A stretch of 64,000 nucleotides of DNA from NCBI RefSeq assembly GCF_002943425.1, contig NZ_PTRA01000001.1, positions 434,001 through 498,000 on the forward strand, read 5' to 3'. Source of the stretch: Siphonobacter curvatus (GTDB lineage: Bacteria; Bacteroidota; Bacteroidia; Cytophagales; Spirosomataceae). Every line of letters begins with the position of its first letter. The stretch's first letter is position 1. Under the pieces are notes generated by a model that saw only the letters and a list, made by a program, of their open reading frames with translations, made no database searches and was not told the origin of the DNA. This document shows, piece by piece, positions 43,239 through 52,165 of this stretch. The position numbers and the translations under genes are program-made.

Positions 43239-45122
43239 ATGTTATCGTTTAAACGCTACTCTCTTCCTAAAGATTGGAATTATATTCCATTACTCATCGG
43301 CTTATATTGGCTATGGCCGAAACATTTTGCTCGAATCCCTTCCATTGGTTTAGACTGGAGTTGGATATTAAGTCTACACTACGCCTACGCTAATAAGTTA
43401 ATATTTGGCAAGGAGTGGGTTTTTACGTACGGTCCTCTAGGCTGGTTAAGTACTCGTGCAGATTATCTCTTAAATCAACCTTTGCTATTAGGGTTCGATT
43501 TAGTGAAAATGACGCTATTTGGTATTGTTATTCAATACTTTATCGAGCGAAGTAAAGTCTACAAGTATGGATTGTTTTTGGTCATGTATGGTGTGTTCAT
43601 ACTGAGCCTCTTACCTGATTTGATGATTGAGTTGCTGTTCCTTTTTCAATTCTTTCTTTATCTCTTCCATACAGAAAAAAAGTATAGCTATCTCTTCGTG
43701 GCCGTATGGATTGGAGTAATGATGTTTTTCATAAAACTCAATTATGCGTTCATCGGATCTTTATTGTTAGGGACATATCTTTTTTTGGCTAGTATTCATA
43801 CTCGAAGTCTTAAGACGAAACTGGTCTATCTGGGTATAATGATAGGCTATGTCCTCACAATCGTTATATTTAGCCAACTCTTGCACGTAGACTTACTAGG
43901 ATACCTCAAAGCAAGTATTGAAGTAATTAGCGGTTATAACGATGGAATGAACATCTATAACCAGTATCAGATTAATTATACCCGCCGGGCTTTACCACCG
44001 GTCCTTATGGCTTCGGCAATTACGCTAGCTGTCTGGATTGGGGGAATTCTTTATTTTAAAGTGTATTTAAAAAATTGGTTTGATGGTTTTCTATACGTTT
44101 GTACCTCAATTTCTTTTTATCTGATTTATAAGCATGCCTTTACATTTTATACCGATGGGCCGGCTTCAGAATTTTTCACTACAGCTCCGGCATGGTTAAG
44201 TTTAATTTGGTTTTTTACTCAAAATGATGCTTTACAGAAAGTAAGCTTAAAAGCAATTGTTTTGGTTCTGCTAGTCGTACCCGTAGGACTCGCTAGTTTT
44301 TGGGTAGCCAATCCAATGGCACTTCCTTATAATGATGCTATCTTATACTCATCGGTAGAAAAAGAAGTTTATCAGGCAGACCAGAAAAAACATTCAATTG
44401 ATTCTAATGTCATTAAAGAGCTTTCTAAAGGTACAGTAGACGTCTTCCCAACGAATCTGGATATTGCTTTTTATAACGAGCTTAATTATAAACCCAGACC
44501 TGTCATTTTAGGATACAAAGCGTATACACCTCAATTACAACACTTAAACGCTGAGTTTTTTACTTCTGATCATAAACCAGATTACGTACTTTACGAATTA
44601 TCTAAACTGGAGCATTTTCACCTGGATGCACAATCCCGTTTGGCTTTAACGCGAGCGTACCAGATCAAGAAAGAAATTGTTACGAAAGCAGGTGACTCTT
44701 TATTAGTTCTGGAGAAGCGTAAAGGCGTTCAACCGCTACACGAAACCCTAATTGAAAAGAAGCAAACGCATGTAAATGAGTGGTGTAGACTGACGGCGTA
44801 CGAAGGAATGGGTTGGTTAACCTGTCAGGTTGATTATACGATCTGGGGAAAATTAAGACGTTTTTTATTTCAGCCTCCACGCCTGTATCTGGAAGTAGAA
44901 TATGCGGATCATACGGTCGAGAAACGTCCGGCCGTACCCCCCTGTTTGCCTAGCGGCTTTCCCCTGCAACGATTGAACTCCAAGCAGGAGCAGTATGAAT
45001 GGTTCGAAAACGGTGGTAAGAAAAATACGCCCATCGTCGCCTTCCGATTTACAACTGAAGAAGCGGGATTTAAGGATACGATTCCCTATGGAATTAAAAG
45101 CTATACGCTTACGCCCCAGTAA
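43239..45122 (+). CDS. polytopic membrane protein of unknown function, AT-rich
   Basis: The 627-residue protein has at least nine hydrophobic segments in its first 370 residues and a soluble, probably extracytoplasmic, C-terminal domain from about 380. The N-terminal part has SIGLDWSWILSLHYAYANKLIFG followed by VFTYGPLGWLSTRADY; acidic residues just after the first membrane segment are typical of GT-C glycosyltransferases, but the family was not recognised with confidence. The gene is visibly richer in A and T than its neighbours, especially at third codon positions, which suggests recent acquisition or low expression. It has its own promoter box. Confidence 0.75.
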   Translation: MLSFKRYSLPKDWNYIPLLIGLYWLWPKHFARIPSIGLDWSWILSLHYAYANKLIFGKEWVFTYGPLGWLSTRADYLLNQPLLLGFDLVKMTLFGIVIQYFIERSKVYKYGLFLVMYGVFILSLLPDLMIELLFLFQFFLYLFHTEKKYSYLFVAVWIGVMMFFIKLNYAFIGSLLLGTYLFLASIHTRSLKTKLVYLGIMIGYVLTIVIFSQLLHVDLLGYLKASIEVISGYNDGMNIYNQYQINYTRRALPPVLMASAITLAVWIGGILYFKVYLKNWFDGFLYVCTSISFYLIYKHAFTFYTDGPASEFFTTAPAWLSLIWFFTQNDALQKVSLKAIVLVLLVVPVGLASFWVANPMALPYNDAILYSSVEKEVYQADQKKHSIDSNVIKELSKGTVDVFPTNLDIAFYNELNYKPRPVILGYKAYTPQLQHLNAEFFTSDHKPDYVLYELSKLEHFHLDAQSRLALTRAYQIKKEIVTKAGDSLLVLEKRKGVQPLHETLIEKKQTHVNEWCRLTAYEGMGWLTCQVDYTIWGKLRRFLFQPPRLYLEVEYADHTVEKRPAVPPCLPSGFPLQRLNSKQEQYEWFENGGKKNTPIVAFRFTTEEAGFKDTIPYGIKSYTLTPQ

Positions 45123-45220
45123 AAGATGTGTTGTTTTTAGTAGGTTTGATGAAATAATATTTTAAAATATTGCCTATGCTTGGTAGTATTGATGGAATAT
45201 TGCTCCATCTGCTTCGTGTA

Positions 45221-47023
45221 ATGATCGCGTCTTTCTACTCCCGAACCATCAGTGTAATAAGTTCTTTTCTCTGGCTAGTCCCAATGGTAGGGGCTCAGCA
45301 ACTGGCGTATACCGTTCGTACCCCAAATCCTGAAACGCACCTGTACCACGTAGCCTTGGCTTGTCAGAATGCCAAAGGGAGTACGCTGGAATTGAAGATG
45401 CCCGTCTGGACACCGGGGTACTATCAGTTAATGAAATATGCTTCGTATGTCGAAAACTTTCAGGCGAAAGACGAAGCGGGTCGATTGCTTCCCTGGGAAA
45501 AATCGACGCCCAGTACCTGGAAAGTCAGTACGAATGGAGCTAAAAATCTGAAAATCAGTTATGATGTTCGGGGAAGTTCCTCTTTTGTCGCCAGTAACTA
45601 CCTCGATGCGAATAAAGCCTACATTTCACCCACGGGATTATTTCTGTATCTGAAAGACCGACTGGACCTGCCCGTAACGGTAACGTTGGAACCGCATAAA
45701 GGCTGGAGTTCACGCATTGCCACCGGTCTGGATTCAATCCCGGGTAAACGGTATACCTATCAGGCTGCTAACTTCGATGTACTCTACGATAGTCCGATTC
45801 TGATGGGAAAAATCGAAGAATTGCCTGCGTTTGAAGTGAAAGGAATTCCGCATTATTTCGTGGGATACAACATGGGCGACTTTGACCGGAAAAAATTCAC
45901 AACCGATTTGCAGAAAATTGTAGCAAATGGCTCGGCCCTGATTGGAGATATTCCCTACAAACATTACACATTTATTGCCATCGGTCCGGGTGGGGGCGGC
46001 ATCGAGCACCTGAATTCTACTTCAATCAGTTTCAGTGGAAATCAGTTGCATACGCGAGCGGGTGAGCTAAAGATGTACAACTTCCTAGCTCACGAATATT
46101 TTCACCACTACAACGTCAAACGGATTCGTCCACAGGAGCTAGGACCGTTCAACTATGATCAGGAAAACCGGACGAAGTTATTATGGGTATCGGAAGGCTT
46201 TACGGTGTATTATGAATACCTGATTGTCGAACGGGCCGGATTGATGACGCCGGACGAACTGTTTCAGTCGTTCCAGCAAAACATTCGGGCGTACGAAAAC
46301 AAACCTGGGCACCGCTTTCAGTCGGCTACGCAATCAAGTTATGAAACCTGGGAGGATGGGCCATTTGGACGTACGGGCGATGAAGTCAACAAAACCATCT
46401 CATACTATAACAAAGGACCAATCTTGGGTTTAATACTGGATTTTAAGATTCGCCATGAAACGCAGAACAAACGATCGCTCGATGACGTCATGCGGTCGCT
46501 GTACCGGGACTATTACCAAAAAAAGCAGCGGGGTTTTACCGAAAAAGAGTTCCGTCAAACTTGTGAGCAGATCGCCGGAATGTCACTGACGGAAGTATTC
46601 GAATACGCCGCTACGGTCAATGACATTGATTATCCGAAGTACTTTGCCTACGGTGGTCTGTCCATCGATACTACCGCCCGCCCATTGCCCGGGGCTTGGT
46701 TAGGTATCAAAGCCGCTACGAAGGGTGATTCAGTTGTGGTGGCTCACGTTGAGTACGAGTCGCCCGCCTGGGAGGCTGGGTTACGCAGTAAAACGGTAAT
46801 TCTAACAATGGATGGCAAACCCGTATCCGCACTGCAGCCGCTGGATCTGACTCGTAAACCGGATGAAACTGTAGTCTTAGGGGTAGTGCAGAACGGACAG
46901 CGAAAAGAACTAACCTTACGGACTACCGAGAAGTATGAACGTGATTTCAAAATTACCCGTTTACCGAGTCAAAACGCTTTGCAAGCGGCTATTCTGAAAA
47001 GCTGGCTGCAGCCTCAGGAGTAA
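45221..47023 (+). CDS. exported M61 glycyl aminopeptidase-like metallopeptidase with PDZ domain
   Basis: The 600-residue protein has a signal peptide (YSRTISVISSFLWLVPMVGA), an N-terminal beta domain, and the zinc site HEYFHHYNVKR near residues 288-298 with Glu in WVSEGFTVYYEY as third ligand. A PDZ domain closes the protein (about 490-570, AWLGIKAATKGDSVVVAHV and SPAWEAGL). M61 peptidases clip glycine- or alanine-rich peptides from the N-terminus. The ATG at 45221 was preferred over the ATGs at 45170 and 45176 because it places the signal peptide at the N-terminus. Terminator follows. Confidence 0.9.
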   Translation: MIASFYSRTISVISSFLWLVPMVGAQQLAYTVRTPNPETHLYHVALACQNAKGSTLELKMPVWTPGYYQLMKYASYVENFQAKDEAGRLLPWEKSTPSTWKVSTNGAKNLKISYDVRGSSSFVASNYLDANKAYISPTGLFLYLKDRLDLPVTVTLEPHKGWSSRIATGLDSIPGKRYTYQAANFDVLYDSPILMGKIEELPAFEVKGIPHYFVGYNMGDFDRKKFTTDLQKIVANGSALIGDIPYKHYTFIAIGPGGGGIEHLNSTSISFSGNQLHTRAGELKMYNFLAHEYFHHYNVKRIRPQELGPFNYDQENRTKLLWVSEGFTVYYEYLIVERAGLMTPDELFQSFQQNIRAYENKPGHRFQSATQSSYETWEDGPFGRTGDEVNKTISYYNKGPILGLILDFKIRHETQNKRSLDDVMRSLYRDYYQKKQRGFTEKEFRQTCEQIAGMSLTEVFEYAATVNDIDYPKYFAYGGLSIDTTARPLPGAWLGIKAATKGDSVVVAHVEYESPAWEAGLRSKTVILTMDGKPVSALQPLDLTRKPDETVVLGVVQNGQRKELTLRTTEKYERDFKITRLPSQNALQAAILKSWLQPQE

Positions 47024-47039
47024 ATACAGAACTTTGTAG

Positions 47040-47078
47040 AAACCAAAAGAGCAGCGAACCCCGCTGCTCTTTTGGTTT
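47040..47078. terminator. bidirectional intrinsic terminator
   Basis: Perfect 17-bp arms at 47040-47056 and 47062-47078 with loop AACCC, between the convergent M61 peptidase and holin-like genes. Confidence 0.9.
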
Positions 47079-47101
47079 CTTTATAATCTATCCTCTGCAA
47101 A

Positions 47102-47512
47102 TTATCCTTTAAGTACAGCGGTTTGAGGCATCCACTGCAAGACCGTTTCCATGCGTCCATTGCCCGCAGGAGCTGGAGCCAGTACCTGATCCAGAACCGC
47201 TCCGGCAACGGCTACACCCAGAGCAATGACCACGGCGGGCCAGAAGCCACGAATGGTTAGACTACTCATGAACGAATCGACCAGCTTGAGCAGTACCGCC
47301 GTCACGAGCAGACGGATAACGAATGACAGGAGAAAGAACGTAACTAGGTTACCAATACCCCGCAGGATCCAGCCGATTGTAACATTGAGGAGAGCTAGGA
47401 TCACAGCGACGAGTAACGCCTTCCCAAAACTTTTCACCTCAACCTGAGGCATGACATACGCTAGGCCAAAAATGACGGCAGCGTCGAGCAGTAAATGCAG
47501 AATTAAATTCAT
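47102..47512 (-). CDS. phage-holin-4-2/YvlD-family membrane protein
   Basis: The 136-residue protein has four hydrophobic helices and the family landmarks GLAYVMPQVEVKSFGKALLVA (about 16-36) and ALLNVTIGWILRGIG (about 40-54). The family (YvlD in Bacillus) is named for weak resemblance to holins but is widely chromosomal and is linked to envelope stress rather than phage lysis. No phage genes lie nearby. Confidence 0.85.
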   Translation of the reverse strand: MNLILHLLLDAAVIFGLAYVMPQVEVKSFGKALLVAVILALLNVTIGWILRGIGNLVTFFLLSFVIRLLVTAVLLKLVDSFMSSLTIRGFWPAVVIALGVAVAGAVLDQVLAPAPAGNGRMETVLQWMPQTAVLKG

Positions 47513-47727
47513 CTAAGTAGTTATAGCTAGGGTTGAAATGTTAGCTTCTTTACCAAAGGCATACCAAAATTCCTCTTTGCATAATCTGAGTCATATTTTC
47601 TACACATCAATGATTTTGCAAATGTTCTGATTGAGTTTCAGAAAACTGAGTAGATCTATTGCTGTACTACAAGATCCTATCCATCGAAAGCTTTCTCATA
47701 TAGATACTCTTAAAGAAATTAGCCCTT

Positions 47728-47979
47728 TCAGGCATCTTTCACATCAATGCCGTGCTTTTCGGCAGCCCGACGAATGCGATCTTTGATAAGTTCGACCTCG
47801 TCGGAATCGTACTTGGCTGCATTGTCTTTGTGATGAATGTAGCTCCAGGCGGCTCGAATGTGTTCGGGCGTATCGATCGGATACTTATGATTGGTGGTAT
47901 CAGCGAAGGGAACATCGCCGTATTTGCGTTCGCCTTCTTCAGGATTGACATCCTCCCGACGATCAATGTGCGTGCTCAT
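47728..47979 (-). CDS. small DUF6582-like protein
   Basis: The 83-residue soluble protein starts MSTHIDRREDVNPEEGERKY and contains KYPIDTPEHIRAAWSYIHHK and NAAKYDSDEVELIKDRIRRA, followed by AEKHGIDV. This pattern matches the DUF6582 family of short proteins found across bacteria and in phage head modules, with no known function. The preceding 215 bp (47513-47727) contain nothing recognisable. Confidence 0.78.
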   Translation of the reverse strand: MSTHIDRREDVNPEEGERKYGDVPFADTTNHKYPIDTPEHIRAAWSYIHHKDNAAKYDSDEVELIKDRIRRAAEKHGIDVKDA

Positions 47980-48115
47980 GGTCTTTTAATGTTAGGGTGA
48001 AAATCATAACCTTGAGTAGTACAAAGGGCATGCCAATGGTTAGTCCAGGAAGGTGCTAGTATAGTGTTTTTGCAAGTAACGAATGGGTATACGTTTTGCA
48101 ACAAAACTCCATTTT

Positions 48116-50878
48116 ATGAAACACCTAATTACTTCCAAACTCTTCTTTTTACTCATTGGTATGCTACTGTCGGGCCTGACGTTTGCCCAGCAGGCTACCT
48201 TACGTGGCAAGGTTACTTCCGGTGGCGAAGCCCTGGTCGGAGCGACGATTACAGTAGGTCGCTCGGGAGCCCTGACCAATGCTAGTGGCGAATACAGCCT
48301 TTCGGTATCCCCCGGTACACTGACGGTGATGGCCGGTTTTGTGGGGTACAAGAATCAGACACAAACCGTGACCGTAGCCGCGGGCGAAACGGCCACGCTT
48401 GATTTCGCACTGGAACCCGGCGTTGAACTCAACGAAGTAGTGGTGATCGGGAGCCGCTCGCAACCGCGTACGCAACTCGACTCGCCCGTACCCGTTGATG
48501 TACTTGATGTCAAGCGGCTCACCCGCGATGCTCCGCAGGTGACGCTCAATCAGATTCTGAATTACGCTGCTCCATCGTTTAGCTCTAACACGCAGTCGCT
48601 CGGCGATGGTACGGACCACATCGATCCGGCTTCCATTCGCGGGTTGGGCCCCGATCAGGTGCTGGTACTGATTAACGGCAAGCGGCGGCATACGTCTTCG
48701 CTGGTAAATGTGAACGGTACGGTAGGCCGGGGATCGGTCGGAACGGATTTGAACGCGATTCCCGTATCCGCTATCGACCGGATTGAAATTTTGCGGGATG
48801 GAGCTTCGGCCCAGTACGGCTCAGATGCCATTGCCGGGGTTATCAACATTGTTTTAAAAAGTGCCGTCAACCACTTCGACGCTAACGTGACGACGGGCGG
48901 CTACATCACTCAGAGCAACGGAAAGAATATTCAGGATGGACAAAACGTCCAGGTAGCACTGAATTACGGGTTGCCGCTGGGTGAAAAAGGCGGTTACATT
49001 AACTTCTCCGGTTCATTCGACCAACGCGAACCGACCAACCGGGGAGGTGTATATAATGGCGTCATTTACCCGACCTATCCCGGCGGCGTAGATGATACGG
49101 AAGGCTTTCTAGCCCGTACCAACACCACGCGTGAAGATTACAGCCTGATTGTTGGACAGTCGCAGTTTCGGAGCGGTCAGTTTTTCTTCAACGCTGCTGT
49201 ACCGCTGGGCAATAACGCCGAAATTTATTCCTTTGGAGGTTTGGGCTATCGTCGCGGACTTTCGCCCGGTTTTTACCGGTATCCTAATGATGCCCGAAAC
49301 GTACTAGAGGTCTATCCGCTGGGCTTTATGCCCTATATTGGTTCGGACATCTATGATCGCTCAGTCTCCGTAGGGATTCGGGGAGATGTAAACGACTGGC
49401 ACATTGACTTCAGTAATACCCTGGGCCAAAACCAGTTTGAGTTCCGGGTTGAAAATTCGATCAATGCTTCTTTGCTGACGGCGTCGCCTACGGTTTTTCG
49501 GGCGGGTGGTCCACGGTTTACGCAAAACACGTTCAATCTGGATTTTACCCGAAAATTCGATGTCCTGAGCGGATTGAATCTAGCCTTTGGAGGTGAATAC
49601 CGCTTCGAGCGTTACCAACTGCTGCCGGGTGATCCGAATTCGTATACAAACTATGGGACGGCCCGTCAGGTGGGGGTAGATGCTACGGGTAAACCTATTT
49701 TGATTCCCGATCCAGCGGGTCCGGTTAATACGCTGTTTGGACCCAACGGTTCGCCGCGTCCCGGTGGGGCTCAGGTGTTTCCGGGCTTCCGGCCGGAGAA
49801 TGCAGTAAATGCCAATCGCACATCGGTGGCCGCGTACGGCGAAGTAGAGTTAAATGTGAGTGAAGCCTTCTTAGTGGATGGAGCCATCCGGTACGAGAAC
49901 TACAGCGACTTCGGCTCAACGCTAAACGGGAAAATCTCACTTCGCTACAAAATCACCGATCAGATCGCCTTACGGGCTTCGACCAATACGGGTTTCCGGG
50001 CTCCTTCGCTGCAACAGCGGTATTACACAAATACATCTACGGTCTTTACCAATGGAGTAGCGAATGAAGTAGGGGTGTTCCCCAACAACAGCCGGGCGGC
50101 TCAACTGGTGGGTATTCCGAGTCTGCGTCCCGAGAAATCACAAAGTGTGAGTGCAGGTGTAACGGGGAATCTGGGGTCGTTTAAGGTAACGGTAGACGGC
50201 TACTTCACCCGAATTAACGATCGGGTTATTTTCACCGATCAGTTTGCGGGAAGTAATGCGGCTAATGCTTCGGAAGCCGACCGGCAGTTGTACGACATCC
50301 TCTTACAAGCCAATGCGACCCGAGCCCAGTTTTTCGCCAACGCTATCGATACGGAGACCAAAGGAATCGATGCAGTATTGACCTACAGCGAGCGACTAGG
50401 GAGGGGGACCTTCCGGGCGGATTTAGCGGGTTCTTTCTTCCAGACCCGGCAGGTCGGTGCGGTAAAAGCCTCCGAGTTACTGCAGGGCAAAGAGGATATT
50501 TACTTCAGTAACGCCAGCCGGATTTACCTGGAACGGGCCATTCCCAACAAAAAAGTGAATCTGACCCTCACCTACAATCTGGGTAAGTTCAACGTCTTTT
50601 TGCGGAATAATTACTTTGGTGGTGTAACCGAAGCCGTCAATGCGATTGAGCGGCAACAGTATTACACGCCTAAAGTCATTACGGATATTGGTGTAGGTTA
50701 CTCGATTGCCAAACCCGTCCGGATCACGATCGGATCAAATAACCTGTTCGACGTATATCCTGATCGTATGACCGTCGCGGCGAACTCCAACAGTGGTCAG
50801 TTTCTGTACTCGCGTACGGCCAATCAGTTTGGTTTCAACGGTCGTTATGTCTTTGGCCGGGTAGAGATCAATCTGTAA
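48116..50878 (+). CDS. TonB-dependent outer-membrane receptor
   Basis: The 920-residue protein has a signal peptide (KLFFLLIGMLLSGLTFA), an N-terminal carboxypeptidase-regulatory-like domain (residues about 27-105, LRGKVTSGGEALVGATITV), a plug domain with RGLGPDQVLVLINGKRRH and RIEILRDGASAQYGSDAIAG, and a 22-strand barrel ending in a C-terminal strand NQFGFNGRYVFGRVEINL. It imports a ligand such as a siderophore, vitamin or oligosaccharide using TonB energy. There is no SusD partner, so it is more likely a metal-chelate receptor than a SusC. The ATG at 48116 precedes the signal peptide. Confidence 0.94.
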   Translation: MKHLITSKLFFLLIGMLLSGLTFAQQATLRGKVTSGGEALVGATITVGRSGALTNASGEYSLSVSPGTLTVMAGFVGYKNQTQTVTVAAGETATLDFALEPGVELNEVVVIGSRSQPRTQLDSPVPVDVLDVKRLTRDAPQVTLNQILNYAAPSFSSNTQSLGDGTDHIDPASIRGLGPDQVLVLINGKRRHTSSLVNVNGTVGRGSVGTDLNAIPVSAIDRIEILRDGASAQYGSDAIAGVINIVLKSAVNHFDANVTTGGYITQSNGKNIQDGQNVQVALNYGLPLGEKGGYINFSGSFDQREPTNRGGVYNGVIYPTYPGGVDDTEGFLARTNTTREDYSLIVGQSQFRSGQFFFNAAVPLGNNAEIYSFGGLGYRRGLSPGFYRYPNDARNVLEVYPLGFMPYIGSDIYDRSVSVGIRGDVNDWHIDFSNTLGQNQFEFRVENSINASLLTASPTVFRAGGPRFTQNTFNLDFTRKFDVLSGLNLAFGGEYRFERYQLLPGDPNSYTNYGTARQVGVDATGKPILIPDPAGPVNTLFGPNGSPRPGGAQVFPGFRPENAVNANRTSVAAYGEVELNVSEAFLVDGAIRYENYSDFGSTLNGKISLRYKITDQIALRASTNTGFRAPSLQQRYYTNTSTVFTNGVANEVGVFPNNSRAAQLVGIPSLRPEKSQSVSAGVTGNLGSFKVTVDGYFTRINDRVIFTDQFAGSNAANASEADRQLYDILLQANATRAQFFANAIDTETKGIDAVLTYSERLGRGTFRADLAGSFFQTRQVGAVKASELLQGKEDIYFSNASRIYLERAIPNKKVNLTLTYNLGKFNVFLRNNYFGGVTEAVNAIERQQYYTPKVITDIGVGYSIAKPVRITIGSNNLFDVYPDRMTVAANSNSGQFLYSRTANQFGFNGRYVFGRVEINL

Positions 50879-50887
50879 CGAAGCTTG

Positions 50888-50939
50888 AATCCTGCTTTGT
50901 AAGCTCCGTCTCTTTCTGGGTTTATGAAGCAGGATTTTT
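50888..50939 (+). terminator. hairpin after the TonB receptor
   Basis: Arms AATCCTGCTT (50888-50897) and AAGCAGGATT (50927-50936) with a following T run. The loop is 29 nt, longer than usual, so this is moderately supported. Confidence 0.65.
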
Positions 50940-50980
50940 ATTTTATATCTATTCGCTATACTGCCAGAGCACTGCCGTGT

Positions 50981-51003
50981 TACCCCGCACGTAAGGCGGG
51001 GTA
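50981..51003 (-). terminator. GC-rich hairpin near the lipoprotein stop
   Basis: Arms TACCCCGC (50981-50988) and GCGGGGTA (50996-51003) lie 3 bp beyond the stop of the minus-strand lipoprotein gene. No long T tract follows. Confidence 0.6.
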
Positions 51004-51005
51004 GC

Positions 51006-51929
51006 TTATGGCAATCGGTTTACTGCTAACACAAAACTCTGTAAGTCCTGATTCAGCGAACGAATACTAGACTGTAACTGATTGAGCAAATCGGCTCGGT
51101 CGTGCAGATCATTGGCTTTGTACTTGCCGCCCTTACCGAAAAGCAGGTTTTGCTTCCGGCCTTCCGTTTCACCGTCAAACTGTAGCGTCAGCCAGCGATC
51201 GCGGATGGAATGAATGATGCCTTGTTTGTGCTCGTTACTAAAGCTCTTTTCGTTCAGCATATACCAGATGAAAGGCGTATAGATACTGGATTGCTGGGGC
51301 ACTTCCCAGATGTCTTTCAGTACATTTCTCGGATGATTGAAGGGTACTTTCCGACCCTTAATCAAACTACTACCTCCTAGGCCTCCACTCAACAAACCGC
51401 CCACCAGGCCTACGACGTTCTGCGTAGCATCGGATGAAATACTGACGGTAGCGATGGTCGTAACGGCACCCACGGCGATAGAGGCTACGGTGAGAACGTC
51501 GTTGCGGTTGTTGGCTCGTTCATCCAGGTACGAAGCCAGCTGATCGGCCCGTTCGCCTTCACAATCCAGCTCCGCCGAGAAAGAATTCAGTTCGGTAGTG
51601 ACAAGTAAGAGCCGATTCTGTAATTCATTCTTGATGTGCAGGCGTTCAACTTTTCCCGCTAAAGAAGTATCCGACTGATTATGAATCAATTTGTGCAAAA
51701 AGGACAAGGTTCCCGTAGCATTAGCCATCAAAATATCATGGTCAGAGAAATAGGGTTTTAAGTCTGCCGCATGACTCAAAAGGGAATCTGCATTGGAGCT
51801 AGGAACATGCGTATTTTTAAGCTTAAAGGCTGGTGTACAATAACTAGATCGTACGGACGGGTGAAACCGTGAACAACTGGTTAAAAAAAAGAGTATTTCT
51901 ATAAAAAGTGCAATAAGTATGTTTTTCAT
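51006..51929 (-). CDS. lipoprotein of unknown function with glycine-zipper segment
   Basis: The 307-residue protein begins with a signal peptide and lipobox LTSC (Cys19). Its middle contains VASIAVGAVTTIATVSIS and QNVVGLVGGLLSGGLGGSSL (about residues 150-190), a glycine-rich hydrophobic hairpin of the kind that can insert in membranes. The flanks are predicted helical and charged (LDERANNRNDVL before; HKQGIIHSIRDRW after). No family was recognised. It is convergent with the TonB receptor and divergent from the glycosyltransferase operon. Confidence 0.68.
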   Translation of the reverse strand: MKNILIALFIEILFFLTSCSRFHPSVRSSYCTPAFKLKNTHVPSSNADSLLSHAADLKPYFSDHDILMANATGTLSFLHKLIHNQSDTSLAGKVERLHIKNELQNRLLLVTTELNSFSAELDCEGERADQLASYLDERANNRNDVLTVASIAVGAVTTIATVSISSDATQNVVGLVGGLLSGGLGGSSLIKGRKVPFNHPRNVLKDIWEVPQQSSIYTPFIWYMLNEKSFSNEHKQGIIHSIRDRWLTLQFDGETEGRKQNLLFGKGGKYKANDLHDRADLLNQLQSSIRSLNQDLQSFVLAVNRLP

Positions 51930-52165
51930 ACGCGATTTTATTCAGATTGATTAAGATACAGATCAGCTACTTTGGTGCGACGTATATGCCTACTTTTTAG
52001 TTAAGATGCCTGTATTAAGCGACGTTATTAAAAGAAGAATTAAAAGCGAGAAAGAAATTAGATTAAAAATCATATTAAAATAATTTAATTCTTATTAAAG
52101 GTAAAAAAATAGTGATTTATCAGACCTGAAAATACATTTGCTTAGTTCGTTACTCACCCCCCTTT

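Noticed and set aside
47102-47512. Holin-like protein considered as a sign of a prophage
   Set aside because: No other phage gene is nearby and this family is commonly chromosomal.
48116-50878. TonB receptor considered as SusC
   Set aside because: No SusD-like gene follows and no glycan-degrading enzymes surround it.
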